A stretch of DNA of 64,000 bases from Laccaria trichodermophora (Eukaryota > Basidiomycota > Agaricomycetes > Agaricales > Hydnangiaceae): positions 434,001 to 498,000 of the forward strand of contig JACTVC010000017.1 of assembly GCA_018417955.1 (NCBI GenBank), read 5' to 3'. Shown in pieces: positions 10,501 through 22,520 of the stretch. Within the stretch, counting starts at the first letter, position 1. The number at the start of each line of letters is the position of its first letter. The translations under genes and the position numbers were made by a program. The notes beneath the pieces were generated by a model that was not told the origin of the DNA, did no database searches, and saw only the letters and a list, made by a program, of their open reading frames with translations.

Positions 10501-12701
10501 AGTCGCTGTGGAGGAAACACCTCTTGTGGAACAAGCTTCTACTTTAGAGGCGGCTCCAACTGAGGAGGCTCCCATCGCGGAGGAAGCACTCATTGTCGAG
10601 GAGACTCCCATCGTCGAGAAAGCACCTGTTGAGGAAGCTCCAGTCGTCGAGCAAGCTCCCGTTGCAGAGGAAACTCCCGTGGTCGAGGAAGCTCCCATTG
10701 CTGAGGAAGCTCTTGTTGTGGAGGAAGCCGTTGTTGTGGGTGAAGCACTTGCCGAAGAGGAAGCACCCGCTGTTGAGGAAGTTCCCGTTGCAGAGGATGT
10801 TCTTGTTACAGAGGAAGCCACTGTCGTAGATGAAGCACCCGTCGTCGTCGAGGAAGCTCCCATTGCACAGGAAGCTCCTGTTGTAGAGGAAGCCGTTGTT
10901 GTAGATGAAGCACCTGCCGTGGAAGAAGCACCCGCTGTGGAGGAAGTACCCGTTGCAGAGGAAGTTCCTGTCGTAGAGGAAGTTCCCGTTGTAGAGGAAG
11001 CCACTGTTGTAGATGAAGCTCCCATCGTCAAGGAGGCTCCCATTGCAGAGGCAGCTCCTGTTCAAACACCTGCCGTCGAAGAAACTCTTGTTCTGGAAGA
11101 ATCCCCCATCATCGATAGTGATGCTATTGTGGAGGACCCAGCCGTCGTTGATGAATCCGCTGCCGTTGAGGAATCAGTGGTGGTTGAGGTTGAGGAACCA
11201 GTGGTGGTTGAGGAGCCAGTGGTGGTTGAGAAACCAGCCATTACCGAGGAACCAATCATTGTCGAGGAATCGTCTAGTGCTGAGCCAACGCTCGTTGAAG
11301 AACCACCCGTCATCGAGGAAACAGCCGTCGTTGAAGAGCCAACGGTTGAAGAGCCAATCGTTTTCGAGGAGTCGTCCGCCGTCGAGGAACCAGCCATCAC
11401 TAGGGAATCAGCTGTTGTTGAGGAACCAACTATCGAGGACCCAGCCGCCGTTGAGGAGCCAACAGTCGAGCAACAACAGGCCGTCGCTGACGAACTAGCA
11501 GTTACTGAGGAATCCACAACCGATGAATCAGTCCTGTATCAGGAGAAATCGGCCGCCACTGACGAGCCAGTTGAAGCACAAGCACCCTCAGATGTAGAAC
11601 CAACGGCGCCCCTCGAGGCAGGAGAAGAAACGCCCATTGAGACTTTTGCACCGGCTGAGACTTCAGCACCTGCCGAAGAACCATTACTCGTTGAGGAGAC
11701 AGTTGTTGCAGAGGATGTTACCCCCATCGAGGAACCAGTCGCTGTCCAGGAAGAAGCCGTAGAGGATCCTGCCTCCATGGAGGAACAAGCTGCTGTGGAT
11801 GAACAAACACCCCACGTTGAGGACGCAGCTATTGCCGCTGAGCCAACATTGGAGGAAGACTCCCCAGTCAACAAAACGCCCGCTTCGGAAGCGACTGCCG
11901 TCGTGGAGGAAAGCCTTGTTGCTGATGTACCACCCGTCGTTGACGAAATCTCTGTTGATGATGCGCCAGTGGAAGAGGAATCAACTATTGAGGAGCCCGC
12001 TCTCATTGGCGCACCAGTTATCGAGGACGGGCCTATTTTTCCGGAAGTGCCCGTTTTGAGCGTTGAGGAAGTAGCCCCCGCCAACTACCTGAGTGATAAA
12101 GACATTTCCGAACCGCTTCCGGAACCTGCTGCTGAGGAGACCTCAATTTCTAATGAGGTCACCGAAGAAATCATTGCAGCCGAAGAACCTCTTGTGGATG
12201 CCTCCGCCGTACCTGATGCTGTTGCAACTGATATTCCTCACGCCGAAGACGAAGAGGGAACCCACGAGACCGCAGAGCCTATTTTAGCACCAGTTGTCGA
12301 GGTTGAGGCGCAGGCCACAGCCAATCTGGTCGAGGATTTACCAACGGAACAGTCTGAGGATCTGACGGTTACGGCTGAGGAAACACTAGCTGCTCCTGAG
12401 AGCGTTGATCTTTTGGAGCCAACACTTGGACCTGAGGTTGCGACAAGTGAAACTGGAGCTTTGGATCCCGCCGTTGAGGACAAGCCCACCGTTGAGGATG
12501 TGGCAGCCGGCGATACAGTCACAGCCGGTAACGGCCATCCTGCGAATGGAAATGGCCATCATGTTGAAGAAGATGTGGACGTAAAGGTCTCTGGTGAAGG
12601 TACGCTGCCTTGTATCAAATCTTGGATTCACCGCTGATTCGTGGCAAATAGAGCCAGTTGTTGACCCTCCCGCGGACGCACCCTCCTCCTCCGATGCTTA
12701 A
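7559..12701 (+). CDS. MSB1: Msb1/Mug8-domain polarity protein with giant acidic repeat tail, 1,665 aa
   Basis: Four exons: 7559-7991, 8039-8573, 8620-12599, 12652-12701. Introns are 46-52 bp and the total is divisible by three. The N-terminus MPSFLSKVFGRKKDDK and the segment HGLETLGIMHPHWY fit the fungal Msb1/Mug8 domain (a Rho/Cdc42-linked bud-site and polarity factor in yeasts). The domain spans roughly residues 100-450, with a second conserved stretch at about 597-667 (DEAFVDFWSDALLDPISATW). Residues about 930-1480 are a repeat of V/I-x-EE-A/P-P units. The last intron is supported because reading through it gives a stop soon after, while splicing yields GEEPVVDPPADAPSSSDA and stop. A role in polarised growth or septation is inferred from the family; the tail has no known function. 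Confidence 0.85.
10440..12240 (+). repeat. Degenerate in-frame VEEAP-type coding repeat
   Basis: About 600 codons inside exon 3 of the Msb1-domain gene are made of 5-8 residue units such as APVVEE, APVAEE, PAVEE and EPTVEE, rich in GAG/GAA and GTT/GTC codons. Units are not identical at the DNA level, so this is an old, drifting array. Its purine/pyrimidine bias opens long false ORFs on the opposite strand. Confidence 0.9.
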
Positions 12702-13292
12702 CGATCTTAATACAACCATGATGTTGTCTACACTCCTGGTAAGTTGTCGCTCTTATCGATACTCCCACAGTGATCTCATCACCAACACAGGTCACAGGTC
12801 ATCAATGTCAATTCAACTTCCTCCCAGTCTCTAATGGACGGCGAGAAATACCCTTAATCAACCACGAGTCCATACGTTTATGATGCTTCGCTCTCCCTCT
12901 TTCAAAGATCTATCTCCATCATTTTCTTAATTCTATCGCTCATGCCAACCTATTAACCAGCTGCAGTCTATTCTTTTTCGTTTTAGTTACATGTATTCTC
13001 TCTCCTCATTGTTCGGCATAATGACCTGCATTCTCACTCATTTCGGATTATCATTTCACTCCCAGCTATCTTCGTTCCATCTTCGTTCTACCCTTTCACT
13101 CCCGCTTTCTCGATTACATCTGTCTACATGCACTATCTTTGCCCAATTTATCATTCATCTATCATAACGAGCGACATGTTTCTGACCAAATTTTGAGAAT
13201 AGCCGAACATAACACCGAATTCCAAATACACAAAACGACTTCTGATGACCCTGTTTTTTTTCCAACACTCAGCCCAATCACAAGTACTATGC
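12702..13292. other. Convergent 3' region between MSB1-like and GPH1, no gene
   Basis: The stretch is T- and C-rich on the + strand and holds the 3' UTRs of the two converging genes. No ORF of note and no repeat was seen. Confidence 0.5.
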
Positions 13293-16200
13293 CTATTTCT
13301 TTGTTGGTTTCGAAGAAGCGGGAATATCAGCAGGAATCGGTGTCGCCTCCTTCTTTGTTGGTTTCGAAGAAGCGAGAGTATCAACAGGAACTGGTGTCGC
13401 CTCAATGTTCCAGTAACTTTCTGCGTATTCGTTGATTGCGCGATCAGAGCTGAACTTGCCCATCTGAGGGAACCGAAGCGTTAACGATGAAAATAAAATC
13501 GGACAAGAGAGCGAACCTTGGCCGTCGTCTTGATCGATTTTTTGATCCATTCCTCCTTATCAAGGTAGGCCTCATCAACCATCGCAAGAGCGGCAATGTC
13601 TATCGGAAAGTCAGTAGAAACTCATCAGAGGCACACTGAGGACGAACAAGAATCGAAATCGTCGGTGAGGAGATAGTAGTCCCCTTGTCTGATCGTGTTC
13701 AAGAGTCTAATGTTCAACGTAAGAATTGGTCAAATGACAAAGTCGCTGTAGGTACGCACGGTTCGTAAACACCATCGCCACCAAAGAGCCCTCCGGATAT
13801 CTGGTCGAGAACTTGGGCCAAGGCTGGGCATTTCTGTTCAATGGGCACAGGGTGGTAGACATGTTGATAGCGCAAATCCTCGACAGCACTGAAGTGGAAA
13901 TGAAAAATCATACGAGTGATGCGAGAGATCAACACTCACGGGGTCAAGTGTCCAAAGAAGACTACATAGTTCTTGTGTCAGTTGAGGCAATAATTGGCGA
14001 ATGTCGCTACTTACAGACGTTGCTTTCTCCAACCTGTTGTCAAATACCACGTAATCAGGACCGAATGCTTAACGCAGGGCAAAGAACACAAACCTCTTCA
14101 GCAATCTCAATATTCGCTCCGTCTGAAACGGGCAGCCCCGTCAGCAAGACACCACAACACCACGTTTACCACTTACCAACAGTTCCAAGGAGTAGGCCAC
14201 CGTTGAGGCAGAACTTCATGTTTGAGGTGCCTGACGCTTCAGTTCCTGCCGTCGAGATGTGCTGACTGATATCCGAGGCAGGAATGAGAACCTCTGCGAG
14301 AGAGACAGAGTAATCGGGAAGGAAGTAAAGTTGAAGGTATTCGTTGGTCTCCGGGTCCGCATTGATAACTCGAGCTACATTGACGATGAGGCGAATGGTC
14401 TATTTTTTTTATTAGCTAAGGTGATATTAGAAAGATTGACGAGAACCAACCAATTTCGCGATGTAGTCTGTTTATGTTTAGTGAGAAAGAGAAAACACTT
14501 GCATAGCCAGACAAGGTGCTTACATGCAGGAGCAGCTTTGCCAGCAAAGAAGACGACTTTCCTGTTGGTCTTGGCTCTCTCCGCAGGCTTCAAACTCTTC
14601 AAGGTGAGATATCTCTGAATGGACGTCAGTGATCACGATTTGAATGTGAACAAGTGGACTTACATGAATGACTCCAAGAATGTTCAAAGTTTGACGCTGT
14701 TTGAGGGTAAGGATAGTGATAGTCGACCAAGAACGGCACATACTTTGTACTCATGCAGACGCTGAAATGAGGTCAGCTACACGATCCATTTGTCAAGGAA
14801 TATTGCATGGATACCTTAATTTGAACATCGTACATGGCATCTGTGCGAACTTTGAGACCAAGGGTCACTTCGACGTGGTGGGCCAATCGTTCCTTGTTGC
14901 GTTGTTTGATTGCAGCCCACTCGGCACGGAAGGTCTTGCTTTCGGCGTAAGGTAGCAATCCTTCCAACTTGGTGAGTTCCTTCAACCAGGCACCCGGGCT
15001 CAGCTGGAGGGTCTTCGAAATGAGCGCGCTTAGCTCGGGATTGCACTGAATTGACAAATGGACTTCAGTGAGGACTGAGAAGTCACTTGGAAACCGTACC
15101 TGATCGAGCCACCTGCGAGGCGTAACTACGCCAGGGCAGTTGGTTGAGCAATCTTTCAGAGAAAAGCTGGGATCCTACTCACTTCCATTCGTAACATTCC
15201 CAAACCTAACATGCTGAATGGGTATTTCGGTAGTCGATAGGGTAAAATGACTCACTTGCTGATGCCCTCGAACTCGACGAAGTCCTTCAAGATAGTCGTC
15301 CTAACAAGCTCACTGTGCAGCTGACATCGTTTGTTAGTTACCGGCATTTGACGTTGACAGAGACTCATTCACCTCAGCGACACCGTTCACTTTACGACTC
15401 CCTGGATACACATGCACTGAGTAAGCAGTAGAAACAAACAAACAAAACACATACCAACGCAGGCCAAGAACGCCATTCGAACCTGTTTGGGTGTGCCCTC
15501 TGGAAAGCTGTCAAAAAAGCTATGTTATGAACACGAATTCGATGTTACCTTCGATCAAGGACATCCTAGCAAGCCTATCTCTATCTCCGGGGTATTTCTT
15601 TTCAACAGCTTAGGAGATTTAAGCACACAAAACTGTGTATGGTGCCGGATGACAGACCTTGCAAGAAGAGCCTGTGCGGCATCAGTTGTGAGGTCCGGAT
15701 GAACGTAGAAGAAGGAAATCATACAGGTTCTATCAGATGAAGTCAGTTTAGGACGATAAAAGATATAACTTTGAGCACTTACAATGTCATAGATGATTTG
15801 CAGGTGCCTACAGATGTTTAGTTTAGCATGCATTCATCTTCGTTGAAGGGAACACTAACCTTGGCAAGACGTGCTCCAACAACGGAACGGGCCACTTCTC
15901 CAACGCCTCCTACAACCGAAAGTTAGAGTCAACGGTGATGCAACGTATGATCTGAACTGACAGGCAACACAGTGTGGTTGGTGTAGAAGAAAGTGTTAGT
16001 TACGATTTCCCATGCTTGGTTCCAATGAAGATCCTCGTCATCAATAAGAATGCGCATTAACTCCGGAATGGCAAGAGTTGGATGGGTCTGGGCAAGTGAA
16101 CGTTAGCGATGCCGGAAAGTTATTTATAAGAATAAACTCACGTCATTGAGCTGGATTGCAACATCTGACAAGTCCGTGAGTATAGAGTTGGTCAGAGGAA

Positions 16201-17953
16201 TCCTTGACGTACGGTCTGCGAATTCTTTGATGGGTTTTCCAGTGTTTTTGAAACGGCGAAGAATGTCGGCCAAGCTGGCGGCAGTCCAAAAGCTAGATGA
16301 TCCAAGAATACGTTGAACGATCGAAGGTGTCAACGAAGAGAAAACGTACTATTGCTGCTTCAAGCGTAACTCTTTTCCGACTTGACGAAATCATGAATCT
16401 AAAGTCTTATCTCAAAACGTTACACGTACAGGAACTGTCGAAGAGGGGGTGAGTACTGATACAGATCGTCAGATGGCAGGACGTACGTATGGTCGTTGGG
16501 ATAGAGCACAGATGTAATGGCATCGGCACTGTTGGACGCCTCAACCGCTCCCTCGTAATTCCCGGCTGAGAAGAGTATCAGAAAGACGTCCAGAAAACAC
16601 AAAATCATGAGCGCTTTCACCATTGAAAGAGTTCAAATCGAAACCACGCTTAGGCTTGCTCTCCCAAAGCCTCAAATTGTTTGTCGTTTTGGTTCCATAT
16701 CCGGGGATCATAACATCATATGCAACGGCGAGGACCTCTTGGCCACCTTGCCATATGGCACGTCCGCTGCCATCCGCCATGCGGTCCGCATTACCGTAGA
16801 AGCGAACTTGATAGGTGACATCAAGACGCGGGAGCTTTCAGGGTGTGTGAGGACATAGGGGGGAGAGAAGAAGGACGGAAAACATACCTCCCAAGGGTTC
16901 TGGTTCTCCAACCACGGGTCCGGAGCCTAGGGAGACAATTCAGTGGCTGTATGCGCCTCTACAGAACCATCGCCGCACCTCGAGTTGTTCACCATCCTGG
17001 GAAATGAGCTGCTGGAAGATTCCATACTTGTACCTCAAGCCGTAGCCCCAAACTGGGAGTTCCTATCACCGCAAGTTGAGGAATGAAAAGAATCTAAGAT
17101 GAAAGATCGACACGGCGAAACGGACCTGTGATGCGGAGGAGTCCAAGTAACATGCAGCAAGGCGACCAAGACCACCATTTCCCAGAGCAGCATCACGTTC
17201 TTTTTCGAGGAGATCCTCCATGTTAAAGCCGAGATTCTTGAGACCGTCCTTGTATAGGTCCTTGAGACCCAAGTTAAGAAGCTGTCGTCGTTCTATGTCA
17301 GGCGACATCACTTAGGAACATAGAACGTAGACTTACGGCATTGTCGAGCGTGCGGCCCATGAGGAACTCGAGCGACAGATAATATGCGCGTTTGGGTGCT
17401 TTTCTTGTATAGTTCATCTGCGTCTCATTCCAATTGACCTGACGAAATGTAATCAGAACTCGCGCAAGAAAGCTTCGGGGAGTCACTCACAAGCAGGTCA
17501 TCCCTGACGGAGAGTGCTGAAGCCTGGTAGGCACCAAAATCGTCTATATATGCGCGTCATCGAGTGTCCTCTCAAAACGTCAGGGGTCGTGGTCACTCAC
17601 CCAAATTGTATGGCTGGCGAGCCAAGGAAGTCTGAACGTGATTGACGACCGACCTCGTCACATCGTTGATATCTAAATTATGAATGCTAAGTCTGCTTCA
17701 ATCACGGAAGGAACCGCGTACTCACCCTTGTCGACACTACGCATCCCATCCCTCCAAGCCTTTTCGTCGCCCTTGGGCCACTTTTCTTTCCCGGTTTCAT
17801 CGGTCTCGGGGATGAAACCTGCGCAAAACGACGCGAATAAGCCCTCTGGTCACTCATGACGTTCACAACGCGTCACTTACCAGTCAACGTTCGTACATGG
17901 CGACGCGGTCTGACGACTTTGCCAATCGACTTGGGATCGATGGTCGAAGTCAT
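13293..17953 (-). CDS. GPH1: Glycogen phosphorylase
   Basis: Multi-exon gene (about 20 short introns) starting at ATG 17953 with [20 protein letters not shown] and ending at the TAG at 13293-13295. Recognised blocks in order: [51 protein letters not shown] (here [21 protein letters not shown]); NDTHP-region; [15 protein letters not shown], which carries the lysine that binds pyridoxal phosphate; and [12 protein letters not shown]. The enzyme releases glucose-1-phosphate from glycogen in the cytosol. All hallmark motifs of glycosyltransferase family 35 are intact, so it should be active. The C-terminus ends in a duplicated 18-residue unit (see repeat at 13296-13403). Individual exon ends were not all resolved. 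Confidence 0.92.
13296..13403 (-). repeat. Two 54-bp tandem units in the GPH1 C-terminus
   Basis: Two head-to-tail 54-bp units encode [18 protein letters not shown] and [18 protein letters not shown], the last residues before the GPH1 stop. The units are about 90 % identical, so the duplication is recent and in frame. Confidence 0.85.
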
Positions 17954-18716
17954 TGTGGGGATAATGTGGTAGGAAGAAAGAGAGGTGGGGGGAAAGGATC
18001 AAGAGTGGGTTATAAATGATGGTTATCTAGCCTTTTTCCCGCTTGTCCCAAAGCAATGACAGGTTTTGGTGACGTCATCCTTTGCGCAACGACATTCCCG
18101 TTTAGGAAATCCCACCATCTCAACGACGTCCAAACGACGTCAGCGTGCACCCTCACAAGTTGCGCCCTTATGATCGACGCATTTTGAGCGATATGAAAAT
18201 TTCTGGAACTCTCTACAACCATAAAAATTTTCAGGTCGTGCGGAGATTGAGGAAAGCAGGGTCGTGTTGAAGGCTTTACTGGCGACGCTGAGGGTAGGTC
18301 TGGGGTAAGGAGGTTGTAAGTAGAACCCAGGGTGAAAGTTCGGTACCCGTTCCGGTGTTTGAACGTCCGTTCCGCGCTTCTCCAGTGAAGAATTATCGCT
18401 TCGACTGCGCCGACCGATCATAGAACATGTCAGTGCGGTGTCGCCGCGGAAATCATCTAAGTGTTGTACTCCGTGTCGCTCAGTGCACCCCTGAACGACG
18501 AAGAAAGCGATGAGCGAAATATAAGGTCAACGAGAATGGAATTTCGTACCTCTAATCTCAATGTGTTTGAAAGGACGAGTTGTAGATGAGTATTGAAAAA
18601 ACATATGAGTGCGGATTAGAAGCCAGAAAAGACTGCTCCGATAAATGAAGTAAATCCCAAACCGCCTATATGATTTTTCGCACCAACCTTCCCCAATTGC
18701 CCCACTAGATTCGAAT
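17954..18716. other. Upstream region of GPH1; one doubtful small ORF
   Basis: The region contains the GPH1 promoter. A minus-strand ATG ORF at 18140-18421 (93 codons, beginning MIGRRSRSDNSSLEK) is open but carries no recognised motif. I cannot tell whether it is a real small gene. Confidence 0.35.
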
Positions 18717-20037
18717 TCATCGAGTCCCCACCGCTTCCACCGTATCCGAGTCGAGATCCATGGAGTCAGCTTCCCAGAAATCACTGACAGTATCCTCCTC
18801 ATTCTCTTCGTCTCCTTCTTCATCCATCTCGGCATCCGACCAGCTCGCATCATCAACACCAGCTCTGATCGCCCAGCCCGAGTCGACGTCCAAAACCATA
18901 GCAAGGGTTTCATCCTCAAACTCCTCAGAGTCATGGACTCTACGTCCGTCGCCTCATAATACTCAAGGTCCACAATAGGCCTCTCGGTAGCTTCATCACC
19001 TCCCTATCACCCTCAACCTCATCACCATCCCTCTCTACCCCCTCCGCCCCTTCCTCATCCTCTTCCTCAAACGTCAAAGGCTCCTTCAACGTCTCCGCAT
19101 GCCTCTTCTTCATCCTCGTAGTCCAAATCCCCAGAAGCTCCTGCACAGCCTCCCAACGCCCAAAATCCACAGGAAAAAGCAACGCATCCTCCAAAAGCCC
19201 CTCAACAAACTCCGAGCCATCCAAATCATCTTCATCAAGCATAATCTTCCGCCCTAGGTGAATTCTCCACTTATCCCCCACCTTCATCGCGGGCCCGGAA
19301 AACTCATCAAACAGTTCCTGGTCTGCCCACGCGAATATACCATCTTCAGGTGTAAATTCTAGATTGAAGGTCTCGACCATGAGTCGTGTAGCGCCCCTTT
19401 CGAGGAGGTGAGTATAGTCGGCCTTGGAATACCCATGTGGGGTTTTTCTGAGCGTGATGGCGTCGCAGAGGGGCGTATCACCCCTAGGAACTAAGCTGCG
19501 GTCGAGGGTTACAGCATGAGAGTCCGTAGCTTGGACTCTTCGTATAATCCCTATCAAGTCAAATATAAGCGCACAACCCTCGTAAAACAATTTGACCAGG
19601 AACAACAACTAACCGGCACCCATACATGCTCAGTCGCACAAAAATTACGAGCCCCTTCGACGATCTCCCCAGCACATCTAGCACACCGAGGAACGCCCCA
19701 TCGTCAATCGATTCGTGTAGCTCATCCTCCTCATCCGTTTCACCATCTTCATACTCATCAGTGTCTCGGTCGTCCCGAGTAGAAACCTCCGCGTCCTGGT
19801 CATCTTGACACCCTGCGTCCGGGTCCATAGCTAGGAGTGCATCCTCTTCCTGTGTCGATTTCCCTTTTTGCGCGAGAAGGGCGCTTAGAAGGGCTGTTTT
19901 AAGCCGTGCATTTCGGCTTCCTGAACATCTATTTTCTTAACACAATGAGTATGTGAGCGCAGGCAGAAAGAGTGAGAGAGGGTAGAGTACATTTTTTTGA
20001 GCCTTAATTTTGCTTTTGTAGCCTGTAGGTCTGCCAT
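18717..20037 (-). pseudogene. Decayed paralogue of the acidic Cys-motif protein gene at 33463-34812
   Basis: Reading order is exon 1 (19991-20037, MADLQATKAKLRLKK), exon 2 (19614-19916) and exon 3 (down to 18717). Alignment to the intact copy shows the same landmarks: an acidic N-terminal stretch, PRCARCAGEIVEG...CATEHVW, LLERGATRLM, EDGIFAWADQ, GDKWRIHLGR, LDEDDLDG, and a tail ending SMDLDSDT. These lie in different frames. The Cys block at about 19620-19700 is shifted relative to the acidic part before it and to the SHAVTLDRS part after it. Two further shifts occur at about 18990-19020 and about 18930. Four frame breaks mean this copy cannot make the paralogue's protein. Open reading frames remain long in places, so decay is probably not ancient. 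Confidence 0.75.
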
Positions 20038-20353
20038 TGTACTGTGAGGTCTCAAGAAGAAAGGATTGAGTCATGGTACCACGGCCCACGCTGATCAAAA
20101 GCTGCCGCCCCGGATAAGTTTAATTCGAGTTGGTTAAGACGGTGAATGGCGCCAACGTTTTACTTTCATTTCGTCTTGGCTTTCTTTGGGCGATGTCATA
20201 TGTGGTGGTGCGATTGTGTGGTAGAGAAGCAAGGAATATTTTTTGTTGACAGTAGGACCCTGACCCAAATCCGAAATACTCGGAGACCTCTTTATTCTTA
20301 CGCCATTTTCTCAAAATTACTAGTTACCCTAACGCTCTCCACTTGGCGCAGCC

Positions 20354-20657
20354 AGCTCGAACAAGTCAATTCGACACAATAAGATCACCAAGTCGTAGAA
20401 TGTGCCCAAGAAAACATTACAACAGAGGGTATATGACAACGAAAAAACACAACGAGAGTGACTTATGACAATAATATAAACCCAAATCCCGTCGACTACC
20501 TGCTGCCATAGCTCAAACAACTCAATTCGACTCAACAGGATCACCGAGTCCTAGGTGCCCAAGAAAACATTCCAACAGAGGGTATATAGCAACGAAGAGA
20601 AAAGACAACGAGAGTAACTTATGACAATAATATAGGCCCAAATCCCGCCGAACAAAA
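20354..20657. repeat. Two diverged tandem copies of about 150 bp, noncoding
   Basis: Copy A (about 20354-20511) and copy B (about 20512-20657) share CAATTCGAC, GTGCCCAAGAAAACATT, CAACAGAGGGTATAT, CAACGAGAGT and ACTTATGACAATAATATA in the same order, with substitutions and small gaps. They lie just past the 3' end of the KDSR gene. Neither encodes a motif in any frame. Confidence 0.8.
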
Positions 20658-20689
20658 GGCAAGTCTGATCTGAGAGAACCCGAACCCGA

Positions 20690-21959
20690 TTATGAAAAGA
20701 ACCCCTGCGTCGTGAGGTATTGTCGATGTTCCGTCCTATGAACAGCAACCCGCTTGTCGACGGATGAGCGCCAGATGGGTGTGGCGATCTATAGCCCAGA
20801 CCATTAGCACCCTGAAAGAGAAAGAAAGAGGAAGCATACATAAGCAACCATATCAAAAATACCGTCCAAGAACCAGTTATTCCTCGGCGCAGCACCGCGA
20901 GTGGAGGCGCGGAACAAACTCGTGATCAGATCTCCTGTTATATGTGCTTGTCCGCTCTCCACACCTGCAAAAAAGAAAAAGTACGTAAGGTTAGATAGCA
21001 AAGGAACTGTTATGAAGAAAACATACCCTTGTATAAAGCCAACGCCGCCTGGTCAGCAGTAAGCCCATCATCTGCGCTCTCTATATCCTTGACGATCTGC
21101 GGCTTCGTTTTGTTCTCCTCGTCATACCCCGGTGTGAACATTGTGGGGGGAAAGAAGATGTGTACGCTTATTCCATACAGCATAAGTTCGGATTGGAGGG
21201 TGTCCGCGAGACCTGCAATGATTGGTGAGACAACCTCGCATGGACGGAGAAGTGGGAAAACGCACCTCGTAAAGCATGCTTAGCAGGAGAATACGACGCC
21301 CAACCCAAGAAAGACATATACCCAAGCGTAGAAGAAACCAACGCAATCCTCCCCTTTTTCCCCTGTTTCGCCATCATCTTTGCAGCTGCCTAGCAAGTTT
21401 CCCCGTCAACACCAAAACGAAACCAAAAAGCCTTAGCAAAAACCACTCACCCACGCAGTCCAAGCTTGCACCCAATACCCCGCCGTCATCCCATTAACCA
21501 AATCCTCCTCCGTCATCTCCACGAAGAACATGGGCTTCGAAGCGCCCGCACACGCAAACACGGCATCAGGCGCCTCACCACCATGTGCCGCGCATACTTC
21601 TTCCAGCGCAGCTGTTGACGCTGCGGCTGTATCAAGGGAGTGCGAGTACCCTTTCAAGAACTGGGAAGGGCTGACGCGGACTTCCTGCCAGTCAATGAGT
21701 GAGATGGTCATAAAGAGATTGAAGGTAGACGTACTTCGAGCTCAGCCAGAGCCTTGTCAATTCTTCCTTGGTTGCGGGCGACAATGGAGACGTGGGCGCC
21801 CTTTTTGACGAGTATTATGGCTAAGGAAAGTCCGAGACCTGTGCTCCCGCCTGTGATGTAGACGTGCTGCGTGATACCTAATCAACGTTGTGTCTGTCAT
21901 GGGTTTTTTGGAGATCGTACCTTGCCATCTGGGTTCCACTTTTTCGAGAAACCGAACAT
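20690..21959 (-). CDS. TSC10: 3-ketodihydrosphingosine reductase (KDSR/Tsc10)
   Basis: Short-chain dehydrogenase of the ER membrane that reduces 3-ketosphinganine with NADPH in sphingolipid synthesis. Exon 1 is 21921-21959 (MFGFSKKWNPDGK). Exon 2 has the cofactor motif YITGGSTGLGLSLA. Later exons carry FACAGASKP, ALVSSTLGYMSFLGW and the catalytic ASYSPAKHAL (Tyr-x3-Lys). The C-terminal exon (20690-20788) joins over a 51-bp intron with a clear CTAAT branch site and reads IATPIWRSSVDKRV...YLTTQGFFS and stop. The preceding NNWFLDGIFDMVAY and this end are typical of fungal orthologues, with a C-terminal hydrophobic anchor. All catalytic residues are intact. Reading through the last intron would instead truncate the protein at 20804. 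Confidence 0.88.
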
Positions 21960-22520
21960 CCTTTTTGGCGTCGAATCAAGACGAGGAGGAGGAGATGGAG
22001 ATGGAGATGGGAGTGGAGAAGAAAGGAAGAGGTTAGTTTATGTACGTTTCAGCAGTACGTCGGAGATTGGAAGGAAGGTGCTGAACGTGAATTCAAATTT
22101 TGATGCAATGATGATCAATGACTTTCAACTCTGGACGGACAGTTCTTGATAAGTACTCTTTCTACAAGCCGAGAGTGTAGAGTGGGTACTAAGCGGGAAA
22201 ATTAATTCGAATGAGGCTGGCCTTCGTATGTTTTTTTGTCTAGACTTTTTACACTCTTAGCCCATGGCATGTTTTCAATTCGTAGATCACAGACTTGCAA
22301 AAGGTTCTCAACATAGTCATGGCCTTTAGCTGAGCTTCGTTGAGCTAAGCCGAACATTACTCTGTTCTAGCAACATGAAATATACAATAGCCTACTTGAG
22401 AAGCTGTCAGATTCGCTGCTCTCATCTAGTGTTCTCATTTGCCACACGATTGAAAGAACTGATGATCCAATTGCACAAATCTATTGTTTCGGTATTAAGA
22501 AAGACATGATTTAGAAAGGG
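21960..22520. other. Intergenic region upstream of KDSR
   Basis: Purine-rich GGAGATGGAGATG microsatellite-like sequence lies at about 21987-22020, close to the KDSR start. Nothing else was recognised. Confidence 0.5.

Noticed and set aside
9601..12084. Long minus-strand ORFs (Ser/Thr/Ala-rich) opposite the Msb1-domain gene
   Set aside because: They are shadows of the GAG/GAA-GTT repeat on the coding strand; composition is exactly the antisense of VEEAP units and no splice or start context supports them.
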